Shown piece by piece: positions 45,950-59,764 of a DNA stretch of 64,000 bases. The position numbers were made by a program, and so were the translations under genes. The notes beneath the pieces are model-generated. The model was not told where the DNA came from, ran no database searches, and was given only the letters and a program-made list of their open reading frames with translations. Each line of letters begins with the position of its first letter. Position 1 is the first letter of the stretch. The DNA is taken from positions 15,359,161 to 15,423,160 of the forward strand of contig CAMZMU010000123.1 of NCBI GenBank assembly GCA_947311845.1, written 5' to 3'. Source of the stretch: Poa pratensis. Lineage: Eukaryota; Streptophyta; Magnoliopsida; Poales; Poaceae.

Positions 45950-48900
45950 GCTGCTGATCGCGCGAGCTGCTGAACTGGTCCGCGCCCATTTTCGCAATGT
46001 TGAAACGTGTCCCGCCGGTGCCAATGGCGAGAAAGCTGCCTAAGCGTCCCGTGCTGGCACGCGTCAGACGCTGTCGGACAGTGCGGCGGCCGCAGGGACG
46101 GCAGCGCTGAGCGTGAGCAACACGAAGGACTGCAAAATGACATTGGATGGGGGTTGTGACTTACTAGTGTCATGTAAATTATTGAGTAACAACAAACGGA
46201 GGAATAATGACACTGTTTGCCCAAATCGCAGCGTTCTGACTCGACGGCGATGTAGTAATAATCAAGAAAAACAAGAGAATAAAGGATGAAAGCACCATCT
46301 CGTCGACGAATATTATCAATTGTATAAGCTGTAGCAGGTTAGCGTCGTTTGGAAGAGAGAATATATATGGTCCAGAGAGGTAGGCGGGCAGGTAGCACGT
46401 GCACGCACCAGAACGTTGATGGCTGTGCCGGCGACGATGACGGGGAAACAGCCGAAGTAGGAGTCGGAGAGAATGGCTCCGGCGAGGGGCACGAGGTTTA
46501 GCGAGCCACGGACAATGTTGGCAATCTGCGCCGCGTCGATGCTCTCGACGTTGTACTCCTTAATCAGGTAAACTTGCAGGTTGGTGGTCGTCCCGTTGAT
46601 GGCCAGCCCCATCCCAAGCATGCTCCCTGTATGCTCACAGAAGACACGCATGTGTCAGATGATCCAGGACAAGAATTAGCTACGTGAGAGAGAGGAAGGA
46701 AGAGAGAGATCATGAACCAGCTATGAAGGGAAGAGTGATCCATCCTCCTTTCTTGCTGTCTCCCTTAGGTTGCGCTTCTTGATCTAACTAGATTTGGGGC
46801 GCGGCTTGCCGCGCGCCACCTGGTTTCTAAAGAGTAAACTGGCGAAGGGATGAGCACCGTGTCAATACTTTATTGTCTAACATTGGTAAAAAGTCATTTC
46901 AACAGTACAGCACAAAGCGCGACACCGTTGTGATGAAAAGCCGAGAAAAGAGTATTATTAACTGCATATAGATTGGTGCTGTAAATAAATAGTTGAGATG
47001 GAGCAAGTAAACCACTGTCACAACGCTTAAGTAAAACAGTTTGAAAGAATGAGCCAATAAATGTAGACGGCAACATCGACCAACAGCTAGAAATATTTTC
47101 ATATAAACGACAGAAGGTACTGGTTCATGTAGCACTACACAAAGCATAACATCGACAGACAAAAGCAGGTACTGGTTCATGTAGCACTAAATATTGTCTT
47201 AGTCTATTATAGAAGATAATTGATGGAAGTCACAGGAGCATTCTGCGGTAGCCTAGTTTAATGATCAACGGGCTCTTGCAGCCAACAAAGTTTTGTCAGT
47301 TCGTGCACAAACAGGCAGACACCACACGCTTAAAGCAATATTAAACATCCAAAACTAAACCGATCTTTGCCATCAAGGAAGTACCACCGATGGATTATAT
47401 TCACAGGCAGAACAAAATAATCCTGCAAGACAGTATATCCAATCAGGTACACTAATCCAGAAAAATTACAAATAAGAATCAATCAAATCTCAAGAATATA
47501 GCATTCACAATCAGCGGATTCAAAGCAGTTAACAGACATGGAAAAATTAGTACTCTAAATGAATGATCCAAATGCAAGCAATATTTTGTAGTCTCTGGTG
47601 TATTTAAGAAGCTAAACCGGGGGCAACAACCATCAAAAGCCCACAAAGATCCAAGAAAGTGGGTCTATAAGAAGCTAATAACTGTAGTTGCACCTGAATT
47701 TAAACACGACATTTCTATCTTTCATCGAGAGGAGTTGAATAAACTAAGTATTATCATAGAGTTTACTGTACGACAGTGTGTAAAGCCAATACATGAATTA
47801 CGATTGGAGAAATTTACCTTAGTGTCGGCGGTTTCTTGTATCAGATCGACTTTAACTGGGGTCGGAGAGATGGCTAGGACTGGGGTTTTCTTCTTAACAA
47901 TTGCAGATAGTTTTGACTATAGCTTACCTACAACTGCTCAAACGCTTCTGCCCAGGACAATGCTTGGGAGTGATTCTCTTCGGAAACTCTTAATCTCAGC
48001 TGTGTGTATACCATTTATAATCAGTATATTTACCTTTTGTAGGTAAACCAGAGCATTAAAGAAGTCTGACTGAATAGCTGCATCAGTTTTTTAAGGATCA
48101 ATATCCATAAAGAGTCTAGTTTCTAGCTGTGGCATATGGATATGTGGAGGAACGTCAATTTGAACACAGATAGACCAAATCATGCTGACAGATTAATCAC
48201 TAACCTGTTGTATCAAAACACATGTATCTTAATTAGTGTGTGAAATGTTAAAAGAAGCCATGAAAGAAGCAAAACCAAACAATCAAACGCGTAAAAGAAG
48301 CAAAACCAAACAATCATATGCAATTGAAATTGCAATACCCATATAAAATGCTTGATGTGTGAATCAGAATTTTCTGATGAGAAGGGCAGATACATGCAAG
48401 AACAAATGGCCACGGTCAGCAAGCAGTCGTGGAAATCCAAAATCACCGAGGAGTGACCTTATCATGCCCAACCATATATATCAAAATTATATGGCCTACA
48501 AAGGAAGTACTAACAGAGGAAACGAAAGGACCCAAAATGAGATACACCTTCCAATATATTCTCTTATCAGTAGAGTGTGAATCAGAATTTTCTAATGTCT
48601 TCATTAAGTTGCAAAATTGCACTCGCGAATTTAACACAAATTTGAAGGCAACTTTACAGGTAAATTACTTAAAAGCTGGGTGTAGAAAGCGAATTTCCGG
48701 TGATAACTATTGAAGTACAGGTATGAATATGAACACATCTAGCTATGTTCAAATATAACTAAACATATCATGACAGTTGGAATGTCACAAAGACTAAAAT
48801 GCTACCAAATTTGAAACCATGTCACAGAGTATAAAAATGCAGAACCACCGTCACGTTTGATGGCTTTGGAACTCCGTTGTCACGTCGACGATGTCACTGC

Positions 48901-51380
48901 ACTAAATTATCGAGAGTCAAATACAGGTTTTAGATCCATTTGCTCTTCAGACCCATCTCTGCAAGCGAAGTGGCAAACTATCTACTTTCTGTTGTACAGC
49001 TAACATAAAAATCTAACAGTTTGCTTTGTTATGGATTTGGTATTGGATCTCCAAACAAAAGAATTATCGGTCAGCTACGGATAGAGCAAACTTTCGTATG
49101 TAGATCAGGTTAGTGGAAATGCTATTTGCAAGACACTACAGATAATCGGGCTCTGTATTTTGTACTGTACTTATAGAAGAAGTTGAACTGACCAGAACCT
49201 ACATAATTTTCCAACATCAGTCTGTAGGGCAGCCACATTGGTATGCAACCACATCAAAGAGATGGAGATAAGAAGAATAAACAACAAACAAATTGTGAAA
49301 GTGAAGAAATATCAAAGAAATACCCAACCAACAAAAATAATGGGAGAACACAAAGAACATATGTCATTAGCCCTGAGCAATCGGTGCATATAATATGAAT
49401 AAGAAAGTATGAAACAAAAAACCGAATGCCAACCATGTAAATACAGGCGATGAAGATATAAATAGCTATCTAGAAAGTGGAGACAGCTGAGCCAGCAAGA
49501 CCAGAAGTGCAATAACTATAGACATGCCAAAGGATACTTCTCCGCCAGAGAAGGGACATTTAGGCAGAAACAAAAACATAGCACGCACAAACAAATTTAA
49601 CACTATATGTGCATACTCTCTCAAATAGGACGGTTGATCAAGTAAGAACAAAGAAGCATAATAACCTGAATAATGAAGACAGAAAAAATTCAGTAAATAT
49701 ATGGCCCAAGGGAACCATTCGGTGAAGGAAAGGGAGCTTACCAACCTGTCCAAAATATGTTGATATTCACAGCTGATGTATGCTCACTGGATATGCCTTT
49801 TATGAACCGCACCATGCACAAGATTTTCCGTTGTCACAGCTGAAAGAATAGACATGATATCCACATTATATAGTTAAAAAATGCAATAGAACTACAATTT
49901 CAGGTTTACTGTGATGTTAGTGAAAATGGAACAAAACTGAATAAAGGTACTATGGACCACTATATACTCGTACCTGTTATCAGCTGGACTAAATGGTAGT
50001 TTAGGGGGAGCAGATGCAAGGTTTTTCTTTCCATAGCTGGTCAAATAACTACCGGATCATCGGTCTACTCTACCTCAATTCACTATTTTGACCATCTGAT
50101 TTCCTGAAACATCAGACAAATTGCATAAAAATCATCGCTCCAAATTTAGTCACAGATATAACCAAGGAAAAGTTGTGAACCAGCAGGTGCATATGTCTCA
50201 GTGTTCATGTTTTCCTAGATGCATTCTCGAAAAAAATGTTTTCCTAGATGTATGGTAATTAAATTTTTAAATCTGAAAATAGTGGGCAGTGTTTATAATA
50301 TGCGTAATGAGCTCCACAAAAAATAGAGATCTATTTTCATATCAGCAAGCATGCTTAAGAAAACATCACATATATTTAAAATCATCTTAGGCTACATAAG
50401 AGACTAATTAATTGGGTATTATATACCTTTTGTCAACCGGAAGCCCTCGAGGCCCACTGGTTGGTTTGAGTCAACTATTGCGTCTTGTGAACACAACCAG
50501 TGAAAGATATACAAGTGAATAATGGACAGCTCATGTAACTAAAATATCTTAGGTGACTGGAAGATCCAAATGCAAAGGAAAGCTGAAATTTTCTCATCAT
50601 ACATACTTGGCATACTCCAGCCCACTGGTCACCGATGCACATAGCCCCAGACCCTCGCAATCTGTTCAGCATAACCAAAAAAAAGTGCGTTCTGAGATGG
50701 AGTAAAGCAGCGGTATGAGCTCGAGGAAGGAAAGTATAGCGCGGTAGGAGAAGAGAGAATCAGCGAAAGCTCACCGCGGTTCGATCTCGTCTGTTTGTGG
50801 CGGCGGCCGTGCTTCGCCTGCGCCTGGGAAAAGGGGGCGGACCACCGCAGCAGCAACACATCTTCGTGCTCCTCCTTACCATCATCGGCATCGGACGATG
50901 GGGAGACCGGCAGAGCATACGTGGGGAAAAGGGGAAGAAGGAGGACCAGAGGAGAGACGAAGCGGAGGGGCGCGCGCAGGGTGTGGCGGCTAGGGTTTCA
51001 TGCGAGGGAGTTTTGTATCAGGCAGTGAAAAACCGACGGCTCAGATCGACGCGGAACCGGTTCTTGGATCGGACGGCTAAGGGTGGCCAATCGCTGAGGA
51101 GAGAGCCGTGCGTACCGAATTGGCCACCCACCAAGCCAATGACCGGTGGGACAAAAAACAGAGTCATCAAAACTCAACAGCGAAACAGACGGCTGTGATC
51201 GTCTCGCGGTAAAGATCGGACGGCAGAGAGCTCCAAATCGCTGTGAAAACGCGGTGACTACCCAGCTCTCTTTTTTAGATGGCTTAGGAATAGGATGAGA
51301 TCTCGGCGAGCTCTGCATCTCTACCATTAGTCCTAGCTTTGTGTCTAAAGTGGGGCTTGAATTGGGCGAACCATAGACAT
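45950..51380 (-). pseudogene. NPF-B2, NRT1/PTR FAMILY pseudogene, disrupted and truncated
   Basis: Duplicate of NPF-B1, read on the - strand. The 5' part of exon 1 lies at 51380-51349 (starts MSMVRPIQAP). A 4.6-kb insertion (46788-51343) separates it from the rest of exon 1 (46787-46718, ending GGWITLPFIA). Exon 2 (46626-46409, 218 bp) is intact. Intron 2 is 279 bp and exon 3 starts at 46129 (SFVLLTLSAA). Exon 3 soon contains stop codons, is recognisable again at TRFNIAKMGADQF, and breaks off near 45950. The rest of exon 3 and all of exon 4 are absent. Upstream, a second large insertion (about 51398-57809) separates the start codon from its 5' flank. It cannot encode a transporter. Confidence 0.88.
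46788..51343 (-). mobile_element. Helitron-like element 1 in NPF-B2 exon 1
   Basis: Its - strand 3' end reads GCGCGGCAAGCCGCGC (hairpin), then CCCAAATCTAG, followed by T, matching the hairpin-plus-CTRR ending of Helitrons. The 5' end near 51343 is not a clear TC start, and a 5-bp TCTAA occurs on both flanks (46783-46787, 51344-51348), which is unusual for a Helitron. Near the 5' end (- strand, about 51030-50760) is a promoter-like leader with GCCGTCGGTTTTTCAC and AAACCCTAGCCGCC. The remainder is AT-rich without a recognised protein. No Rep/helicase was found, so it is non-autonomous. Confidence 0.6.
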
Positions 51381-51397
51381 GGGTGCTAGCTTATATA

Positions 51398-54300
51398 GTA
51401 GCATCTAAAGAGGTAAACCGTGAGACCCAAGAGGCTCCTCATAGCTCAGCGCATTCTGACGTTCGATCGTCTCCTCACAGTGCATCTCGGCCGTTGGTTG
51501 TTTTTCACCGTGTGGTATAAAATCGCACCCCGCGGTGAAACCCTAGCCGCCGCCCCCAACGCTCGCGTCCTTCCCTTTCCCGCGATTTCTTCTCCCTCCC
51601 TTCGCGCTGCCGGCTGAGCCGTCGCTCCCCGCATCTTCACCGCCGTCGTCCTCGACCTTGGGCACGCTGGGCTGAAAAGACCGCCGAGGACGCAGCCCCG
51701 GATTTGTCGTCCTCAGCGGGAGCGAGGGCCGTCAACATGGATTCCGCGGCGCCGTCGTCCTCGGCACACAGAGGAGGGCGTCATAATTATCTCAGCCTCT
51801 CCCTCCTCCGGTGAAGGACGTCCAGCAGAGGAGAGCTCCGCCGCCACCCCGTCGAGCTCCTCCGACTCGCACCGCGCGTACGGTTTGAGATGGAGGCGCT
51901 GCTGCTGGAGTAGTGTTGCGCACGACTCCATCTGTCGGCAGGTACCTGCTCTCTCCCCATGCCTTTGATCTACATATGTCTTCCCTACATTGGATTGGAG
52001 GTAGAAAAGTCACATGATTTACCCTTGTCTTGGTCTGCTTTGTGAGGAGAAGCAACGGAATTTGAGCACACGGATCTTATGATTTTTGTGCCATGACTGC
52101 AGTTAGGATTGTTTGTCAATACAGTTGTTAATTAAGCTAAACTTCTGTTCTGCCTATCCAACATATAGTTTGTGATATTGCAGAGCAACAACTGCTAGAT
52201 CTACTATGCTCAGAATTAGTTTTCCCTCATCGAAAAATGGTGAAGAAACTGGTGACGCAATATTTTTGTTCCTGCATATATGTTTCATGGATCCAATCGG
52301 CAAGATCAAAATCAAGATTGCAATGTCTCTGCAATACTAATCTGGTAAAAAATGTACTCATATTCCAAATGTACCTACTGTTGTTTGGTGCACGGTTATA
52401 ATATTCAACTATATTTTCTTCTTATTCAGCAAATGTTCTACAGAACTGGACATGATTCATATGGAATACATAATTAGCGTTGCTTCTCGGTGAGAAGATG
52501 CATTAAGAATGATAGCTAAACATGTGGACTGAAGGTGTACGTTTGTCCTTTCTTGTGCAATATTTTTTGCTGCTTTGTTTCTTACGGTTTGGTTGTCTTT
52601 TTCCTACCATTCTCAAGTTTGCTGGGAAGAATGACACCTTTATTGTAGGGCTAAATGTATGAATTGGCTACAAAATGGACATACAAATTGTTGTTATGTT
52701 ATTTTTCCTTCATCAGTTTGTGGAGCTCCAACATCTTGATGGTGCAACAGCGAGATGCTGACTCCCAGGTAGGTCACTTTTATTAAATTAACATACTGCA
52801 CTAGCTCTTTCCTGCATCTGTTCCAGCAGATATGTGTGAAACTTCACAGTGCATACGCTTTGTATTTAAGTCGAATATGGGGATTATACAGTTCTGCAAC
52901 CCTTGACATAAAGGAAAGTCATTTTTTACAACATGCATATGTGACAGTGACCAAGCTGGCGAAGGCTACAGAAAAGTACAATTTATAGATTTTCTTTTCC
53001 TATTGCCGGAAAGCAAACTAATATTGCATATTTTCCTGTAGGATATTGAACTGAATGAGAGATGTTCCGAGATATGGTTAACGAAGCCACCAGTAACAAT
53101 GGCAATCAAACTTACCTGCACATTCTCAGCCTATATAGACTTCTTGGTGAGTATTTACAGTAATTTAGATTGTTTTTCTCCAGAATATTATGTTCACATG
53201 TTGCTTATATATAATGTATCCTTAAGGTAAAGAAAAATGCCAAGCTTCAAATTCATATGGCTATGTGAGATCAAGTTACACATAACTAGATGGGGCCCAA
53301 GGAACGTTTTCTATGGAACTGAGCTAAACTAGGACGTGTTCTTAAATTGGCTGCTCAGGTCTTCTCATTTTAGAAGTATTCTGAGTAAAATGCTATTATC
53401 TGTAATGATGCAATTGTATTTATCATGGTTAGGAACTGTATGAGTGGTGTATCTTGATTCCTATATAATAGTATCTATCTATGCGCTAACTGTCTTTCTT
53501 TGATGAAATATTTTCCTCTTTTTATTGGAACTATAAAGGTATTGATTAGTGCATTAGATATTTGGGGTCTGATTGCTTTCCCATATCATTGTTCTTCTAC
53601 TGATATTTCAAAGGCTTTCTTGTTGTTGTGATGTGATGCTGCACACAATGATATTGACTAGAAACTTTTGACGGTGAATTTGTTGTGACCTACAGCTAAT
53701 GCCGTTAATTATTTCCATGTTTCATGTTGGATTATACAACTCAGATAACGGAAAACCTAATATGGATTTCTATTACATTTTGCTCTGTGTTTCTTTTACA
53801 ATTTTTCTTGAAAAAGTTTACTTGTGAAATATATCCATTCATCAACTATTACCAACAATATTTTCATAAGTAGGTTTTCCTACTTGCTCATTGAACATTG
53901 CATTGTTTTTCCTATAGTGGATGCAAATACGTCTGCAGAACCTTTGATGGTTGTTCTATATCATGTACTAACCTTGGTGAGTTGGTGTGTATTACTGTTT
54001 GCCTCCCATTAGTAGTACAGCTTGGTCATGCTACTTTTCTACGTTTAGAAAGATTCAATTCTTTTCTGAAGTCATCTCTCTTCAATACTTGCATAATATT
54101 CTATTTTTCAGTTGATTGGTTGTGATATGTTTCTATTCTGTACTCACGAGTCAGTGTTTAGTTATAGAAATCTAATCGCACCATTCATATTTTTAAATAA
54201 ACTATCCCTCTTCTGTTATTATATATTTTATCCAACTAGACTTCCACTCCCTTACTGATGTTAGTTAACTTCTAGATTGTTTATTAGTTTGGCACTCCTA

Positions 54301-57300
54301 TATTATTGCTTATTTTAATTTGTTTTATTGTTCTTCGTAGTAGGAACTATTGCAGACAATGGATGAACACACATCTACCCCAACAGAGAAGTAAACTACA
54401 TTCACTCGGCAGTAATCAGGTATAGTCTTCATACTTTCCACCAGTGCAGTTGTTCTGGTGTCTGTTGTGCTATACCATTAACCATTGGAAAGTAATTTTT
54501 TGGTTCCTATGACTGGTATCATATGCTCAATTTTCCTAGGAATAGTCATGTTTGTTTATATCAAACTGTTGTTTGTGTTCTTTTGTGGTGGGAATCTGTT
54601 CTTTTCCACATAGGTACAAAGTCCAATATAATGGTACATACCAGTGTAAACAAATTTTGTACTCTCTGCTTCTTGAACTGGTGAAAGGATGCACAATTAT
54701 CTTTCTGCTTCAAGAACACTAGCGATATTAGTTAGTATTACTCCGCTTTTGATGGATTAGAATGTCCAGGAATAAGAGATCAAAATAACTCTCATATATG
54801 GATTTGATTGTTACTCAATAGTTTACTACTTGGCATCGACAAAACATATACCACACATAAACCTACCACGTAGGCCTCGCTTGGCTTGGAGTTTCATATT
54901 ACAGAGCGGAAATTCCTACCCCCGACGCGCATGATTTTTAGCGGGGCCTGAAGTGCTCCGTAAACTTTATCTGTTGTTTGGCTATTTTCCGACGAACCAA
55001 TCAGGACGTAGGATGTCAGAATGGAGATAACAGTGATGCATCTTTTTAATGCAATTTCAGGTTTACCATAGTTTATGCCTTTTTACATGTATTTTGGATT
55101 TGCTTAGTTGGTCTGCTCCCTGCCAAGGTCGGCCTTTTCTCTGTCATGTTGGTATCATGTAGCTATAGCCGCTACTGTTGTAGTATTTGCACAAAAGTGC
55201 CTTCTCTACACATTTTTGTGCATAGTTAGCTAGATCGTCCGTTTCTGCATCATGTCTGTATGTAAGTTTCTACTGCATGTTAATTTTGAAGGTAAGCTCC
55301 AGTTTACTTTCTTGATATTCTTTAACAAACTTTAAGTAATTCTGTACATTTTATTTTGTTGCTAGACTACCATTGAGTTGCCCAAGTTCCTCTGATATTA
55401 TTGTTTTGCCGCCTCATAATGAATACTTCTTGAGATTCTTTTGCTCACAACCCTTTGTTGTTTGCAAAAGCCCAGTTGTAACATTGTTAATAAATTCCAC
55501 TATCATGCCGTGTGGACCTGACATTTTCTCAAATTTAATACATTGCAGTGTTAAACTACCAGCAGTATGTCACCTCAAAATCTTGAATAACAATGCATTT
55601 CTCTTGCTATAGCAGTAATTAACCAGTGAACTAACCGCACAGTGTCTTTACGTTTGGTTTGACACATCAGGTTTTGCTCTAGATGACAAACAAACAATAT
55701 TTTAGAGCCATGGTTTGGGTTCACGCGAACTGTTTTGATACTTGAATTATGTTTAGGAATAATTCAATAAAAAGCATAAGTTATGTTTAGGAATAATTCA
55801 CATGAAGCTTGAGTTATGTTTAGGAATAATACGTCATATTCCCTATATGTAATTTATATTCCAAAGAATTAGAAGTCATTAGTTGTTTCCTTTTGCCTTC
55901 AGCCTTTGGCATTAGCATGTTTATGTTTTTCAATTAATAGACCACTTTAATGTTTATTTTTGGTGCTTCAGATGGTTTAGGGTTGTTGTAAACATAAGAC
56001 GTGCATGTGAACTATTCCTAAACATAAGCCTGCCATGGCATTCTGCACGTTTATATTTGACATAACACCGCGCTTAGAATTTAGGTAAATATGAACCATG
56101 TAACGTTCATCTTTAAATAAACATAAAATCCTTAAACTGAAGCTTGAGAATTAGGACTAGCCTATAGTTTGATCCCTTTTTGAGATAACTGATGTGGTAA
56201 ACCTTTCAACCATAATCTAATTAACATGGGATTCCTATTTTTCTATAAATTGTTATGCATCTGTTACTTTAATACTCCATCCGGTCCATATTATAAGATG
56301 TTCTAGCTTTTTCTGATTCACATGTATATAGACGCGTTTTAGTGTATCAGCTCACTCATTTCAGTCGAATGTGAAATATCCAAAACATCTTATAATTCAG
56401 AACAGATGGAGTAGCAACCATAGTCACTTAATATAAATTTAAGTGCCTGCAAGACTTTGTCGTTGGTGGCACATTAAACGAAATGTGGGGACACATTACT
56501 TTATTGTCAAGACTATGGGTTTTCAGTCACTGTCATGAGAGCTAAGTTGCAACCACGGATTCAAGTAAAGATATGTCGTATTAAACCTTAATAATGAAGA
56601 TGGATATTTAAGTGCTAAACAGAATGACTTTTACTAAATTTTCAGGCAATATAGACCCTTGGAGGTTGGAGTCTGAAGATGTTTGGTTACTTCACAACTT
56701 CAGCCACACAAAGAATACTATGTATATCATCGATGGCCATATCTCGCAAATAAACAAACTCAACCGTCTTTTGTGATGTTGGGCCTGAGTTAGATGCAAT
56801 TGCGCATATATCCTCTTTAAACTCTTACCCCACTAGCTTAGAGAGGTGGTGCATACAAGCTATATGTAAGTAGGCTAAATGTAAATTTAGTTTTTTGCTA
56901 TATGTAAGTAGGCTAAATGTATATTTTTTTTTTGCTGTTTCTGATGATTTGTATCTGAAGATTCTTATTTTCTTCTGCTAAAATTTTGGGACTAAGATAA
57001 GAAATGAAAATCTTATATTGATCAAGAATTTATGCCTGTTGCAATTCGGTTCTAAATTGAGTAACCCGGTGATATGTATGTCATTTGCTACCAGGTTTGT
57101 TATAGCACTAGGTATGTTCAACAATTTCTTCCATTATGGAGTCTGTTACGTGTGTTCTTCTTTTGCCATGGTTTATTGTTCAGAAAACTTAGTATCCATC
57201 TGAGCAGGCTGTCAGTGGTCCATTTTCCTCTACTAGCCACAATACAGCATTGCCTTGAGACTGAATCGTCTGCTTTCACTAGCCGATCGAGCACCACACC

Positions 57301-57809
57301 ACTACAGCTCTTTGCCGAATCATCTTTTGTCTTAGCAAACCAGCTTATATATTAGCTGTAGAGATTGTTGGTACTTGAGGTTAATTACTGTAGAGATCGT
57401 GGAACTAATTTATTGTTACCATAATAGATTTGATTTGGGGCTTACAAGTTTAATTAACTATGAGTTAATTTTTTTGGTTATGTATTTTCGGTCAGTATAT
57501 TGATCCTGGTGCTATAATCATGTGTTATAGATAAAATATTTATTTGTGTTTCAACTTCCTTTTTGTTACCCGTCGTTGACACTATGGTTGATTTTTTATG
57601 AACAGACTTACTCCGACCTAAATTAATTATCGCTGATTTAGTACAACTGGGTCGACTAGGTATAATGCTTTAAACCTATAAGGACACTGCTATCTATAAT
57701 AGTGATTGACAATCAGCTGTCATATTAAGAATATTTATCATAGTTTTTTGCAAGTTGAAACCAGTGTCAACGGCGGGTGGCGCGCGGCAAGCCGCGCCAG
57801 GGGATCTAG
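51398..57809 (+). mobile_element. Helitron-like element 2 just upstream of the NPF-B2 start codon
   Basis: The 3' end is GCGCGGCAAGCCGCGC, then CAGGGGATCTAG, followed by T: the same hairpin as element 1 in the opposite orientation. The 5' end may be TCTAAAGAGG at 51404 after an A (canonical A|TC), or 51398 after TATATA, which also occurs right of the 3' end. Near the 5' end, GGCCGTTGGTTGTTTTTCAC, TATAAAA (51518-51524) and AAACCCTAGCCGCC (51539-51552) resemble the leader of element 1. The interior is AT-rich, with no recognised protein and one Stowaway MITE. Confidence 0.6.
56275..56411. mobile_element. Stowaway MITE inside Helitron-like element 2
   Basis: The ends CTCCATCCGGTCCATATTAT and ATAATTCAGAACAGATGGAG are imperfect inverted repeats flanked by TA, with internal AAGATGTT / AACATCTT arms. 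Confidence 0.8.
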
Positions 57810-59764
57810 TATATAATGGTTGGAGACAGTACGTCAAGCATATATTGGCTAACATATTTTGATGGCAGTCTAGCAATATGATCAATGATGCATATACAAG
57901 TGCTACATAATGTCTATTGTGGTCCTCTTAGCCACTTTATCATACTTTCGCTTCATATCGATTGTGAACTTCACAATTAAATAGTTGTTTGCATCAATTT
58001 TTGTAGAGGTGAGAATTTTCTTATTTAAAAAAATATATCTTGGAAAAACCCTTCCAATTTAGGAAACAGTAACACACGAGTTCGAAATATAAATTGATCC
58101 CTGGCACCTTATACGCTGAGTGAGGTTTCGCATACTTTGGATATATCTGATTTCTCAGATCCATTGGTTCCTGAATGATGGTGTTTTCTACTGTATGACC
58201 GAATTAGCTTGAAGTTTCCTAATAAAGCGTGGGATTGTGCACGACCAGTGGACCTTGTGCGCGCGCGCTGTCGCTAAAGATAAAAGAACTAGGACGAATG
58301 TTACATCGCAAAAAGGGCGCTCTCTCCTACCAGTCAAATAAGATAATGGCAAGAATCGATGCTAGCTCAGCGCACCTTGAATTAAGGCTATGGACGCTAA
58401 GTCTAGTACTTGCAATATCGTGTTTGAATATTAACTATAAATTAGGAGCCTGATTTGTTCTTTGTTCTCTGATCATTGAGCAACTTGCATTCAATATACA
58501 TGATGCATCTTGTTCCCACTGAACCTTCGTTAAATATTTCATATGGCTACTGATATACTGTACTATTATAGCTTAACCAAACAAACAAGGAACAGTTGAT
58601 CAACATGTGACTGAGAAAATGGTAAGTAAACTATGAAATGATTGGGATGGGCCTTCAAGCTAAACCAGCCATTTTCTTTACCAATCATGTCACTCCATAG
58701 GTTTTAGCTAGGCCATTCTTTATACAAGCAGACTTAGTACAGCGTACTACACTCATGAGTACTGACCACTAAGGCATCAATCATTTTTCCAAAGGAAAAT
58801 AACTAGCCATTCGGTAAAGCATATCATAGTGATATTATCCAACGTACCAAAACAAACAAGCAAAAAAGATTAAGACACAGATGGACTTCAGAGCACATGA
58901 GACAGGAAAAGGAAAATGACTACCCAATATGTGTAATGTAATATATTAATTATTGTTATATGTGTGGTAGAATTCATAAATTGCGCACTAGCGGCTATTA
59001 CGTTCAAGGGTTCATTGGTTAGCAGTACTAATTACCACTTACAACATAATATCACTGCTTAAAAACTAAGCCGTCCGAAAAATGCAGATATCCTACTAGT
59101 AAACCCACCCTTAATTTCTAGCAAACGAAAAGGTCCACATATAGACATCAAACAATCATAGTAGGGCAAATGAAGAAAAACATTCAGCCAGATTGAATTG
59201 AAACAAACAAGACAAACTATCCAGACACACGAAGGCAAAGGGAAGACACAACATCAACATGTTTAAGAAATGTACGCAGGTCTTCGGCTCGTGTGGGGCG
59301 CGGCCTTGGGGCTGGTGTGGATGTCGGAGCGGCGGCTCCGGATGTGCCTCCGCCGTGTTGCGTTCAGGTGTTGGTGTCGACTTTGGTCGTTTGGGCGGCA
59401 TGATCGTCGACTCGTGTTTGGGGCGCGGCCTTGGGGCCAGCGTGGTGCGTTGTGTTGTACGGTTTCCGGACGGTTTTCCTTATAAACTGTTCAACTCTTT
59501 TCGACTTAATCAATCAAAGGCATTGCCTAGGTTCGAAAAACTAAGAAGTAAGAAACCCATTTGAGTACAAAACCTTGCGGTAGCTGTTACCTATCCTCCC
59601 ACACGGTTGACATGGTCGTCGTCCATGCATGACCATAGCAAAACAAAACTACTAGCAGAATAAATGTGTTTACGAAACGAGCTTTCAGGATTATGATGTT
59701 CTTCTTTTAGAAATGCCAATTCTACAGATAAGATATGTACTACCATACCATGGGCTATGCAAGC
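57810..59764. other. 5' flank of NPF-B2, right end of duplication unit 2
   Basis: Collinear with 28827-30511 apart from small indels and the retroposon fragment at 59279-59540. Similarity stops after TACCATGGGCTATGC. Confidence 0.7.
59279..59540 (+). mobile_element. LINE-like 3' fragment
   Basis: A GC-rich block absent from the matching place in unit 1 (about 30275). It ends in TTAATCAATCAAAGGCATTG, CCTAGGTTCG and an A run, the usual form of grass LINE tails. It replaces about 23 bp of flank. Confidence 0.6.
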
